DNA from: an uncultured Hyphomicrobiales bacterium
GTDB lineage: Bacteria; Pseudomonadota; Alphaproteobacteria; Rhizobiales; Beijerinckiaceae
Assembly (NCBI GenBank): GCA_903877935.1
Contig: CAIRGA010000126.1
Location: forward strand, 1-32,019
Direction of reading: 5' to 3'
Length of the DNA stretch: 32,019 bases
Positions 17,353 through 25,496 of the stretch are shown here, piece after piece; positions within the stretch are counted from its first letter, which is position 1; the number at the start of each line of letters is the position of its first letter. A program made the position numbers and the translations under genes. The notes beneath the pieces are model-generated. The model did no database searches. It was not told where the DNA came from and was given only the letters and a program-made list of their open reading frames with translations.

Positions 17353-18018
17353 ATGACGGTTCAGACGGAAATATTCTCAGGCATGGCGGCCCGCGTGAAG
17401 GACGTTCAAAAGGCCACGCCTGCTGAACGAATGGGCTTGATCCCCGGCGACATTATTTTAAAGCTCGGCAAACATGAGCCCATCGAGGCGGTCGAAATGC
17501 CGAGCGTGTTGGACGATATATCGGGTTCGAGCGAGTGGATCGTTATCAAACGCGATACGGTTATTTTTCGCGTTTCGCCTGCCGGTGGTGCGATGGGCGC
17601 TATTTTGGAAGCCTTTCCAATTCCCGATGAGATCACGCTGGAAACTGAGGGGCCTTGGATGCAATACCATGCCTGCCTTCGGCCGAATGATGCGATGTTA
17701 TTAATTCCCGATCGTATTTCGGCCATCTGGTGGCCCATACCGGTGATCGCCTATGGCTATTTTCGATTGTGGCAGATGATGGGAGCCACTTTATTTTTGT
17801 ATGGCATCGGTTATGTGACGAGCCCTCTAGCCTTTGGCGTCGTCTATATAGCGAGCGTCATGATTTTGGTTACCGGCGGGCCTTATCTTTTAAGGGATAC
17901 GGCGTTCAAAGATGGGTTCCATCCGCGTGGGCGTATCGCAATCGGCAAGCCTGGCGATGTGGCGACGCTCGAAATGGTGACAGGGGCGATGCTGCGCCTC
18001 AATACAAAGCACAAATAA
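17353..18018 (+). CDS. PDZ-like membrane protein in flagellar operon
   Basis: This 221-residue protein begins with a PDZ-like module (about 12-75), including the carboxylate-loop type segment MGLIPGDIILKLG. A linker and a hydrophobic region of two or three membrane segments (about 123-180) follow, which loosely recalls DUF2628-type proteins. No protease residues are seen. It is 26 bases downstream of the coiled-coil gene and is the last plus-strand gene before a convergent minus-strand operon eight bases away. It may bind the C-terminus or an extended peptide of a flagellar or stator component; this is inference from the PDZ fold and context. Confidence 0.72.
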   Translation: MTVQTEIFSGMAARVKDVQKATPAERMGLIPGDIILKLGKHEPIEAVEMPSVLDDISGSSEWIVIKRDTVIFRVSPAGGAMGAILEAFPIPDEITLETEGPWMQYHACLRPNDAMLLIPDRISAIWWPIPVIAYGYFRLWQMMGATLFLYGIGYVTSPLAFGVVYIASVMILVTGGPYLLRDTAFKDGFHPRGRIAIGKPGDVATLEMVTGAMLRLNTKHK

Positions 18019-18026
18019 GCGCTCCG

Positions 18027-18440
18027 TTATCGACGGCCATGCAGCGAAATAATCGACTCGACCGCATGCACGGGTAATCCCGTTTTAGCGACGATCAGGT
18101 CGCTTGAAACACCCTCGCGTGCCAAGCGGATCGCGGCATCAACCGACTCCGGATTTTCTCGTGTTGTCTGGCCAGCGCCCCGAAACACAATTTCCAAAGA
18201 TTTGATCTCGGCCTGAACTTTCCGGATGGTTTCCGTGAACGAGCCTTCAAGTGCAATGCTGGAGCGCACAACGGACGAATCGATCATCGAGAGCCGATCG
18301 GACAAATCGCCTAATTTGGATAAAGTCTTGGCGTGTTCGAGAGCGTTTTTACGATAGACGTAATAAACTGCACCCGCTGCCGGAAGACCGGCAAAGACCA
18401 GAGAAATGCCACATACGATAAAGAAATCTGCTACACTCAT
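18027..18440 (-). CDS. Membrane-anchored SwrB/DUF2802-like protein
   Basis: This 137-residue protein has an N-terminal membrane segment (about 6-28), a helical coiled region, and a C-terminal helix-turn-helix-like module (about 95-135) with the pattern AIRLAREGVSSDLIVAKTGL. That architecture is shared by DUF2802 proteins of polar flagellar loci and, more distantly, by Bacillus SwrB, which promotes maturation of the flagellar export apparatus. The ORF track starts at a TTG at 18446. I choose the ATG at 18440 because it makes an ATGA overlap with the upstream stop codon. It is the last gene of the minus-strand flgP-flgT-flgA operon. Confidence 0.7.
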   Translation of the reverse strand: MSVADFFIVCGISLVFAGLPAAGAVYYVYRKNALEHAKTLSKLGDLSDRLSMIDSSVVRSSIALEGSFTETIRKVQAEIKSLEIVFRGAGQTTRENPESVDAAIRLAREGVSSDLIVAKTGLPVHAVESIISLHGRR

Positions 18441-18742
18441 TGACAATAACTAACACGACCCGGTTTGTTTTTCAGCTTGCGCCGAACACTGATCGTCTCT
18501 TTAGCAGTCATTCGTTCAGCAAGCAATTTTTCTAAGCGTATTGTCGTCTCTAATACTTTCTCCGCACGGAAGCGCTCGTCGTCGGAACCGGGAACGCAAG
18601 CGGTTATCCCAGCGAGCACCGCATGGAGATCAAAGGTCAGCGTTTCGATCATGGAACGATCTTTCTCCATAATGGAGGATTCCATCGCCGCCAAAATATC
18701 GGCGGTTCGACCGATCGTATCGAGGAGCACAGGTTCAGACAT
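18437..18742 (-). CDS. Small helical protein of unknown function
   Basis: This 101-residue protein is predicted to be all helical and has no membrane segment or signal. Its size and composition would suit a flagellar export chaperone of the FlgN/FliT kind, but no diagnostic motif is visible, so I do not name it. It lies between flgA and the SwrB-like gene and is coupled to the latter by an ATGA overlap. A GGAG lies upstream of the ATG. Confidence 0.68.
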   Translation of the reverse strand: MSEPVLLDTIGRTADILAAMESSIMEKDRSMIETLTFDLHAVLAGITACVPGSDDERFRAEKVLETTIRLEKLLAERMTAKETISVRRKLKNKPGRVSYCQ

Positions 18743-18767
18743 TAGAAATTACGTCTCCAAAGCGAAA

Positions 18768-19523
18768 TTAATGAACCAAAACCAAGCCGGCATGAGCAAC
18801 CTTACCGGTGATAACAATGCCAGTTTTGACGTTTCTGACGGCTAAAATGTCACCCTCATACCCATCCTCTTCGGCACGGCCGGGCGTTTCGATTGAAAAC
18901 CCTTCCCCTTCCGCCGATAGGGTGACCGTCTCGCCCTTCATGATTGTAGGCGCGCGCGCAACATTGCGTGTCGTTAACGCAATGCCCGGTGAAACGGCAG
19001 TTGTGATGCGTAACCCAATGGCTTCCTCAATGCTTTTCAAAGAAGCGCCACCCGGTGGCACATCGGTCACGCGCTCTTCAACCATTGAAGCGTTTAAAAT
19101 CGTGCCGCTCGGGATCGATACCCGAGGAACGACAACATGCCATTGCTGGATAGGGCCATTGGTCATTGCTTTGGTCGAAGGAGTGGGAGCGAGAGGGATA
19201 TTGCCATCGGCATCGACCCGAATATTAAAGGTCCATACGTGCGGCGCGCTACAATGAACGACAAGGCTCGTGCTATAAGCGCTGCGTGGCGAAATATCGG
19301 GCGCACCGTCACAGGCAGGGACTTGCATCCGGTCATCGAGTGGACCGATCACAACCTTCGCATCAATCGGCTTACCCGACGATGCCATGTAATTGCGAAC
19401 CGCTACGCGGATATCTTCCGCGCCCCAAAATCCCTCGGCCGCCAAGCTTGATTGAACGCCTAATAATCCAACGATTGCGGCAACCTTAAATGAGGTTTTA
19501 AACGTCATGTTCGCGGTCCTCAT
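18768..19523 (-). CDS. flgA: Flagellar P-ring assembly chaperone FlgA
   Basis: FlgA is a periplasmic chaperone for the P-ring protein FlgI. The 251-residue product has a signal peptide (about 1-29, ending SLAA), an N-terminal domain, and a C-terminal SAF domain with VVVPRVSIPSGTILNASMV and a closing GDILAVRNVKTGIVITGKV segment typical of FlgA. Length is normal. Two ATGs five codons apart could serve. The upstream one overlaps the flgT stop codon by four bases and is preferred. flgI itself is not in the window. Confidence 0.93.
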   Translation of the reverse strand: MRTANMTFKTSFKVAAIVGLLGVQSSLAAEGFWGAEDIRVAVRNYMASSGKPIDAKVVIGPLDDRMQVPACDGAPDISPRSAYSTSLVVHCSAPHVWTFNIRVDADGNIPLAPTPSTKAMTNGPIQQWHVVVPRVSIPSGTILNASMVEERVTDVPPGGASLKSIEEAIGLRITTAVSPGIALTTRNVARAPTIMKGETVTLSAEGEGFSIETPGRAEEDGYEGDILAVRNVKTGIVITGKVAHAGLVLVH

Positions 19524-20617
19524 TGCAATAAAACCGCAACGGAATTGAGACGCACTGCAGGGCTGGCCTTCATCAAGCGAGCCACGGACTGCGACGCGCC
19601 CGCTGATTCAACGCGTATAATTTGCCATGAATTCCGGTCTTGCGTCGGCAGTTCGACGAGGAAAAAGTCACCCGGCTTAACGCCGTTGGAGCTACCAGCA
19701 GAAAGCGTTGCACGATTTCCACTAACGGCCGTTACAACAGCCCTTAAGGACTGACAGCCAATATGGTCTGCCAACCGCTCGGCAACCGATTGCCAAAGGC
19801 TAGTCAAATCACTGGCATGCTCTTGCGGCAGATTAATTTCAGTGCCCCAAATATGCTTATCAAGCGCCAATGTTACATGCTCGGCAATCGTCTCTTTGAC
19901 AGCACCGGACACATTATCAATGAGCTGAAAGTCAGCGCTCACATCAACGACTGTTTCGCCAACCACGGCATTATCTACGCGCGTGCGTTCAAGATTGAGC
20001 GAGCCGGAAAGCGTGTAGGCGCCGGGGCTTTTGGTGTGGCCCGCGAGTGCTTCCAAATATTTGGTATCCTGACGGACGGCGGTCGAGGTTTCGGAAACGG
20101 GGCTAAAGCGACGATCATCAATGACATGGAGCGTTGATTGATTGTTGAGCTCGGAAATAAGTCCTTCAATGCTTTGTCTCGCCTGACGTTCAATGGCACC
20201 GGGCAAACCGGGAGCAACGCGGATCCCTATGGCGCCAATGGCAATATCAGCCTTTTTTACCGAACCGCATTCGCTGTCATCCGTCTCGGCAAGCGCATCG
20301 ATCGTGACCACATAGTGCTCACCCTCGCGATGCTCTTCAACGACGTCATACCCTTTCAACAAACCTGAAACGGCAATGCCACTTTCCTCATGAAGGGTAC
20401 CCGCATTCGACATAAAGGACGTACCCCGCACGACCATGCGAACTTGTCCGGCTGCATCATAAAGCGCTTCGGCCAGTGCTGATTTCCGAGCACCCGCGAT
20501 ATCTTTGCCAGCAATCGCTGCTCTACCGACCGCATGAATAAGGCGCGTGCCGGCATCTGCGGAACCGGTCGCAACAAGGATCAAAACGAGCGAGGAAAGA
20601 AAGAGGCGCAGACGCAT
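19520..20617 (-). CDS. flgT: Flagellar assembly protein FlgT (H-ring type)
   Basis: This 365-residue secreted protein has a signal peptide (about 1-22, ending ADA) and the three-part plan of FlgT: an N-terminal domain rich in Ala and Val (IAGARKSALAEALYDAAGQV), a middle domain, and a C-terminal beta domain (about 295-365). In Vibrio, FlgT forms the H ring around the L and P rings and helps anchor the stator. A distant homologue in R. sphaeroides interacts with MotB and FliL. It lies eight bases after the LPP20/FlgP-type lipoprotein gene, a pairing that matches the known FlgO/FlgP/FlgT association. Confidence 0.88.
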   Translation of the reverse strand: MRLRLFLSSLVLILVATGSADAGTRLIHAVGRAAIAGKDIAGARKSALAEALYDAAGQVRMVVRGTSFMSNAGTLHEESGIAVSGLLKGYDVVEEHREGEHYVVTIDALAETDDSECGSVKKADIAIGAIGIRVAPGLPGAIERQARQSIEGLISELNNQSTLHVIDDRRFSPVSETSTAVRQDTKYLEALAGHTKSPGAYTLSGSLNLERTRVDNAVVGETVVDVSADFQLIDNVSGAVKETIAEHVTLALDKHIWGTEINLPQEHASDLTSLWQSVAERLADHIGCQSLRAVVTAVSGNRATLSAGSSNGVKPGDFFLVELPTQDRNSWQIIRVESAGASQSVARLMKASPAVRLNSVAVLLQ

Positions 20618-20625
20618 GGCTTGGC

Positions 20626-21066
20626 TTACTTCGGGGTTGGCGCGCGATTAGCCGTCATTGTCGCGGCATCGGCGGCATCAATTTCCAAGATTGTTTCGTA
20701 AATATCGGTTTTGATCGGACCGATGCTGACCGTCCGGGCGCTGCGAACGAGACCCGCAACCGTGCCGCGCAGCGTATCGGCCTGCATGACCGTTTCAGAC
20801 AGGGAGGAATAGGAATTGATATCAATGCCGTAAATTTTTTCGGCCAATTCCCGCATGGCTGCAAGCCGTGAAGCCCTAATCGCCATTAATTGCTTTTGAA
20901 CCCGTGTTTTACCGGGCTGTATCGAGATAGCAGCATAGCCGACGCCGCGAATAGAAGCCGACGACATGGCTGCCAAATTGGGGCTTTCCATTGCCGGGGC
21001 GCAACCAGACAGCATTGATCCGACGAGGGAAAAGGAAGCAAACAAGGCAAAATCACGTATTTTCAA
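20626..21066 (-). CDS. LPP20-family lipoprotein (FlgP-like)
   Basis: After start correction this is a 146-residue lipoprotein. The ORF track begins at 21219, but that start lies upstream of a clear minus-strand sigma-54 promoter. A TTG at 21066, preceded by AAAGGG at proper distance, gives the lipoprotein signal MKIRDFALFASFSLVGSML followed by the lipobox LSGC (Cys22). The mature part is a LPP20-type domain (ASRLAAMRELAEKIYGIDIN). In Vibrio the related FlgP is an outer-membrane H-ring component. It is the first gene of the flgP-flgT-flgA operon. Confidence 0.82.
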   Translation of the reverse strand: MKIRDFALFASFSLVGSMLSGCAPAMESPNLAAMSSASIRGVGYAAISIQPGKTRVQKQLMAIRASRLAAMRELAEKIYGIDINSYSSLSETVMQADTLRGTVAGLVRSARTVSIGPIKTDIYETILEIDAADAATMTANRAPTPK

Positions 21067-21139
21067 AGTATCGGCCCTTTCCAAGACACATCCGCATCGT
21101 TGCCATTGATGCTCGCTAATTACCGGCTCGACCCTGATT

Positions 21140-21156
21140 AGCAATTTTGGTGCCAG
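21140..21156 (-). promoter_or_regulatory. Sigma-54 promoter of flgP-flgT-flgA operon
   Basis: On the minus strand, CTGGCACCAAAATTGCT matches the sigma-54 consensus with exact -24/-12 spacing. The predicted start is near 21129, about 63 bases upstream of the TTG start at 21066. A GCATC-N9-GATGC dyad lies in the leader. Confidence 0.82.
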
Positions 21157-21183
21157 CCCGATTTCCAAGGGTTTCCACGTATT

Positions 21184-21200
21184 TTGGCACATCCCTTGCT
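21184..21200 (+). promoter_or_regulatory. Sigma-54 promoter of flhA-flhF-flhG-fliA operon
   Basis: TTGGCACATCCCTTGCT matches the sigma-54 consensus with exact spacing. The predicted start is near 21211, giving an 88-base leader to flhA. It is only 27 bases from the divergent promoter at 21140-21156. TTTCC elements one helical turn apart (21162-21166 and 21172-21176) sit between the two. Confidence 0.85.
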
Positions 21201-21225
21201 TCTGACATTGCGCGACCAACCCAGA

Positions 21226-21242
21226 CCTTCAAAATTCGAAGG
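21226..21242 (+). promoter_or_regulatory. Dyad in the flhA leader
   Basis: CCTTCAAAATTCGAAGG is a 17-base near-perfect palindrome at about +16 to +32 of the flhA transcript, with outer CCCA/TGGG flanks that could extend a hairpin. It may be an operator or an RNA stem. FleQ of Pseudomonas is known to act from leader positions at some flagellar promoters, which makes an operator plausible. Confidence 0.45.
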
Positions 21243-21298
21243 AAATTGGGCGTTCTGACGAGAAATCGACGGAATTCTGACATAAGGGATATAGTGAA

Positions 21299-23404
21299 GT
21301 GACTGAAGTGCTGTCGATAAACCAACAGAATAGCTTAGGCCGCCTCACCAAGGCGCTGATATTGCCGTTGGCTTTGGTTGCCTTCATTGTCATGATGGTC
21401 ATTCCGATCCCGCCCTTCATGCTCGATCTGTTTTTTACCGCGAACATCGTCATTTCGCTTTCGATCCTGATGGTCAGCGTGAATATGTATCGGCCGCTGG
21501 ACTTCTCGTCGTTCCCGACCATTCTTCTGTTCGCCACTATTCTGCGCCTGACACTTAACGTCGCTTCGGCACGTGTGGTGTTGGTTCATGGCCATGAAGG
21601 AACGCAGTCCGCCGGCCAAATCATTGAAGCCTTTGGTGAATTTGTCATTGGCGGCAATTTCGTCGTCGGCATTCTGGTGTTCATTATCTTGATGGTCATC
21701 AACCTCGTCGTGATCGTGAAGGGTACCGGCCGCGTGTCGGAAGTGAGCGCACGCTTTACCCTTGACGCAATGCCCGGCAAGCAAATGGCCATCGATGCCG
21801 ACCTTAATGCCGGCCTGCTGACACCCGACCAAGCCCGCAAAAGACGCGCGGAAGTCGGCAGAGAGTCGGACTTTTACGGCTCAATGGATGGTGCGACAAA
21901 GTTCGTGAAAGGTGACGCTATTGCCGGCGTGATCATTCTCGGCGTCAATATTCTTGGCGGTTTGGTGATTGGCATGGTGCAGCATGGTCTGCCTGCCAGC
22001 CAAGCGGCCTCAACCTATATTACACTGACGATCGGCGACGGTCTCGTCGCGCAGATCCCATCGCTTCTGTTGTCGATTGCAACCGCTATCATCGTGACCC
22101 GTGAAGCGGGCGGCGCCGACCTGACCGAAACATTGATGAAGCAAATCGGTTTGAAACGCGCTTGGTGGCCTGTTACCGGCATATTGACCTTGATTGGTAT
22201 TATGCCCGGCATGCCTAATCTTCTTTTCTTAGGAGCCGCGGGCATCGCAGGTGCCATTGCTTATTATGGTAATATTGGCAACAGCAAGGCATCTGAAGAA
22301 GCTGCAGCCGCACCCGCCGCAGCCGCACTTCCTGGTGCCGATGAACCCGAAGACGATGCCAATAGCGAACAGGTCTCGATCAAGGACGTCACCAATACAA
22401 CGCCGCTCTTGGTACAAGTGGGCTATGGCCTCATTCCATTGATTGAAGACCAAGCCCGTGGCGCGCTTATTTCCCGCATTACAGGCCTTAGAAAACAAGT
22501 GTCACGCGATCTTGGCTTTGTTATTCCGCAGGTTCGAATCCGTGATGATCTGACGCTCATGCCGTCCGCCTACCGGATTACGATTGCAGGCGTCATCGTC
22601 GCTGAAGACCAAGTGATCAACGGTAAATTACTGGCGATCCAAGGCAGCAACACAAATCTTGTGCTCCCGGGACAGGCCGTTAAAGATCCGACCTTTGGCC
22701 TTGATGCGGTCTGGATTGATCCTGCTGATAAGCCTCGCGCCATTGCGGCTCAATATACGGTCGTTGACGCCGGAACGGTTATTGCGACCCATCTGCATCA
22801 GCTTCTTATTCAGCGGGCGGCTGATTTGCTTGGCCAAGATGATGTGCAAGAAATCATCGACCATTTTGCAAAATCTTCGCCGCATCTCGTGCAAGGTGTT
22901 GTGCCGAAAATGGTCTCGCTTTCGCAGCTAACACAGGTGTTAAAGGCACTTATTGCCGAGCAGATTCCGATATCCGATATGAAGCGTATTCTTGAGGCTG
23001 TTTCGGGCTCAAAGGGCCGCGAAATCGATGACCTCGTAGAAGCGGCACGTATCGCGCTCGGACCAATTTTGATCCAACGCATCTCATCGCCGAAGGAAGA
23101 ATTACCGATTGTAACGATCGACGCTGGCCTTGAGCAGTTGATGATCCAAAACGCCCGCCAGAATGGTCAAACGGGCAATGCGATTGAACCGGGCCTTGCG
23201 CAAAAGCTGATGCAAGCCTTTGAAGAACAGAGCAATCTACTCGCCAAAAACGGTAAAACACTGGTTGTGATTACAACGCCGATGTTGCGGCGTGAATTAG
23301 CAAGTCTCGTGCGTCAAGTCGCACCCGACGGCCTTGTCCTATCGTTTAAAGAATTACCTGAAAATAAACGCGTAACTGTTGTTGCCGTAATCGGCGGCGC
23401 ATAA
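21299..23404 (+). CDS. flhA: Flagellar export gate protein FlhA
   Basis: FlhA is the nonameric export-gate protein that binds chaperone-substrate complexes and uses the proton motive force. The 701-residue product has eight membrane segments in about 20-330, the FHIPEP family signature GRVSEVSARFTLDAMPGKQM (about 144-163), an acidic linker near 340-365 and the large cytoplasmic domain to the end. Length is normal. The start is GTG with AAGGGA upstream. It is transcribed from the sigma-54 promoter at 21184 and leads the flhF-flhG-fliA block. Confidence 0.97.
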   Translation: MTEVLSINQQNSLGRLTKALILPLALVAFIVMMVIPIPPFMLDLFFTANIVISLSILMVSVNMYRPLDFSSFPTILLFATILRLTLNVASARVVLVHGHEGTQSAGQIIEAFGEFVIGGNFVVGILVFIILMVINLVVIVKGTGRVSEVSARFTLDAMPGKQMAIDADLNAGLLTPDQARKRRAEVGRESDFYGSMDGATKFVKGDAIAGVIILGVNILGGLVIGMVQHGLPASQAASTYITLTIGDGLVAQIPSLLLSIATAIIVTREAGGADLTETLMKQIGLKRAWWPVTGILTLIGIMPGMPNLLFLGAAGIAGAIAYYGNIGNSKASEEAAAAPAAAALPGADEPEDDANSEQVSIKDVTNTTPLLVQVGYGLIPLIEDQARGALISRITGLRKQVSRDLGFVIPQVRIRDDLTLMPSAYRITIAGVIVAEDQVINGKLLAIQGSNTNLVLPGQAVKDPTFGLDAVWIDPADKPRAIAAQYTVVDAGTVIATHLHQLLIQRAADLLGQDDVQEIIDHFAKSSPHLVQGVVPKMVSLSQLTQVLKALIAEQIPISDMKRILEAVSGSKGREIDDLVEAARIALGPILIQRISSPKEELPIVTIDAGLEQLMIQNARQNGQTGNAIEPGLAQKLMQAFEEQSNLLAKNGKTLVVITTPMLRRELASLVRQVAPDGLVLSFKELPENKRVTVVAVIGGA

Positions 23405-23417
23405 GGAGAATAAAGCC

Positions 23418-24656
23418 ATGATGCAACGTACAAAAATCGTCGCTGAGGATAGCCGTGAGGCCATGGCCAAGGTGATGAAGCAATGCGGTGAAGACGCCGT
23501 TATTCTTTCCACCCGTAAGGTTCCCGGCGGCATTGAAATCATTGCCGGTCACGAGCCTAAAAAATCCATGTTTGCGTCGCTGGGTCTCGAGCGTAGCTTT
23601 GGCCTCGATGACGAGGATGATGGCGAGGATACGGAAATCGTTGAGCGCAGCGCACCAACGCCGTCACCGTCGCATGCCGGTAAAACCTTTCAGCAAGTGC
23701 TCGCAGAAAGCGGCCGCGCGGCTGATCTTCTCCGTCCATCGGCCTTTCAATTCAAGCCGGCTCCGAAAGAAGAAGTGCCAGAGCCAAAGGCTGTCGAAAA
23801 GCCAAAATCGGAAACGGTTGACTCGTCCCGCCTTGAAGCCATTGAACGCTCGGTCCGTGAGATGCGCGCCATGCTCGGTTCGGAAATGATGCTGAGTGGC
23901 TTGAAAACCGCCGGCGCCTCGCCTGCCCTGATCTCGGTCTTCCTGGCCCAATCGGGCGCGCTTGCTTCGGTTGATCCGGATCGTCGCTTTGCGAAATTCT
24001 TGGCTGATCGTATGGTCCATAAGGCGCCGCCACAATTAACCGGTGGCCCGCGTGTTGTTCTCACCTTGGGCCCGAGCGGCTCCGGCAAAACCACCCTACT
24101 CGCCCAAATGGCCGCTCGTGCGCGTATGGAATCACCCGAAGAGAAGCTGACTTTTGTGAATGCCGACTCATCCCGCTTTGGCGCGGCTGAGCAATTACGT
24201 GCCTATGGGCGGATTTTGGACGTGCCGGTGATTGATGTCGAGCATCCATCCGAATTGGCAAAGCTGACAAAAAACTCCGGTCAGCGTTTGTCGCTCTTTA
24301 TCGACATGCCAAGCCAGCCGCATGAAAATAGCGCGCTCTTGGATATCCTTGAACGCCACCGTGAAGATTTGCCGAACATGACCAGTGTTGGCGCGATTGC
24401 ATCCAACCTTTCTACCGATGCCATCGACAGAATCTTGACACGCTATCCTAACCTTGATGCCCTTGCTTTAACGAAACTCGACGAAGCACCGCTGAATCTA
24501 TCGACATTTAGCCTCCTTAGCCTACGTGGCCCGGGAATTGCTTATCTTGCTTCGACTTCGCATCTTGTGAAGGGCTTAATGGCAGTCGACTCGGATATGC
24601 TGGAAAGCGTCATTCACGCAAGCTTGGTCGGCAGTGAAGCCGAGCAACTTAACTAA
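23418..24656 (+). CDS. flhF: Flagellar SRP-like GTPase FlhF with altered G3 motif
   Basis: FlhF sets the polar position and early assembly of the flagellum. The 412-residue product has an N-terminal B domain with acidic and Pro-rich stretches, an N domain (about 135-205) and a G domain with P-loop GPSGSGKTT (218-226), the SRP-type NADSSRFGAAEQLRAYG segment (248-264) and G4 TKLDE (352-356). The G3 position, normally DTAGR, reads DMPSQ (296-300), so the usual glycine that contacts the gamma-phosphate is missing. The ATG is preceded by AAGGAG, and the gene follows flhA by 13 bases. Confidence 0.93.
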   Translation: MMQRTKIVAEDSREAMAKVMKQCGEDAVILSTRKVPGGIEIIAGHEPKKSMFASLGLERSFGLDDEDDGEDTEIVERSAPTPSPSHAGKTFQQVLAESGRAADLLRPSAFQFKPAPKEEVPEPKAVEKPKSETVDSSRLEAIERSVREMRAMLGSEMMLSGLKTAGASPALISVFLAQSGALASVDPDRRFAKFLADRMVHKAPPQLTGGPRVVLTLGPSGSGKTTLLAQMAARARMESPEEKLTFVNADSSRFGAAEQLRAYGRILDVPVIDVEHPSELAKLTKNSGQRLSLFIDMPSQPHENSALLDILERHREDLPNMTSVGAIASNLSTDAIDRILTRYPNLDALALTKLDEAPLNLSTFSLLSLRGPGIAYLASTSHLVKGLMAVDSDMLESVIHASLVGSEAEQLN

Positions 24657-24667
24657 CGGAATTTGGC

Positions 24668-25492
24668 ATGAAACGTCCGCAGGCTACAGCCATTACGAGC
24701 GGCAAAGGCGGGGTCGGAAAGACAAATCTTTCCGTCAACCTGGCCCTCGCCCTTCATCGCGCCGGACAAAAGGTGGGTATTTTTGATGCCGATCTGGCGC
24801 TCGCCAATGCCCATCTCGTTCTCGGCTGCCGTCCTAACCGGACGATCGCCGACACGCTGTCGGGATCATGCACCATGGCGGAAACCATCGTCGAGTCCCA
24901 ACACGGGGTGAAGATGATCGCAGGCGGAAGCGGCCTTGCAGAAGTCATGGGGTTGTCGGACGAAACACGACAGAAAATCATTCGCGGATTTAGCGAATTA
25001 TCCGGCGAGCTGGATCATCTGATTGTCGATACGGCAGCCGGCGTTGAATCGAACGTGATCGATTTTGTTGCCGCGTGCGATCGAGTGATCGTTGTGGTGA
25101 TTGGCGAGCCGACGGCCTTTGTTGACGCCTATGCATCGATCAAAGTTTTGCATCAGGAAACGGGGCGCGAGCGGTTTGATATCATTGTCAATCGCGCACC
25201 AAGCTTGGCGCATGGCGACCAGATTTTTTCACGCTTCAGAGCCATTACGGATAAGTTTCTGAAAGTGTCCTTAAATCATTTGGGCACTGTACCCGACGAC
25301 GACAAATTGGTTCGTGCGGTTGGTCGATGCGAACCTGTAATCGCAAGCTTCCCGGACTCGCCTTCGGCGAAAGCCATTTTGCGAATTGCGGAGCAGATAC
25401 GCTTAACTGAGCCGCCCATGGTCGATGAAGGCGCGATTGGATTTTTCCGCCCCATGCCCGATTACGTCCGAACCGCAGCGACGGGAGCCTAA
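24668..25492 (+). CDS. flhG: Flagellar number regulator FlhG (FleN), MinD-like ATPase
   Basis: FlhG limits flagellar number, partly by antagonising FlhF and, in Pseudomonas, the activator FleQ. The 274-residue product has the deviant Walker A SGKGGVGKTN (11-20), the FDADLALANAHLVLG switch segment and DTAAGVE, all typical of MinD/ParA ATPases of this branch. A short C-terminal tail (to MPDYVRTAATGA) is less hydrophobic than a MinD amphipathic helix. The ATG follows flhF by 11 bases. It lies between flhF and fliA, as in many polar-flagellated bacteria. Confidence 0.95.
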   Translation: MKRPQATAITSGKGGVGKTNLSVNLALALHRAGQKVGIFDADLALANAHLVLGCRPNRTIADTLSGSCTMAETIVESQHGVKMIAGGSGLAEVMGLSDETRQKIIRGFSELSGELDHLIVDTAAGVESNVIDFVAACDRVIVVVIGEPTAFVDAYASIKVLHQETGRERFDIIVNRAPSLAHGDQIFSRFRAITDKFLKVSLNHLGTVPDDDKLVRAVGRCEPVIASFPDSPSAKAILRIAEQIRLTEPPMVDEGAIGFFRPMPDYVRTAATGA

Positions 25493-25496
25493 GGCT

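Noticed and set aside
25425-25496. ORF-track start of fliA inside flhG
   Set aside because: It would add 24 residues not found in FliA; the ATG at 25497 gives the usual length and has GGAG upstream.
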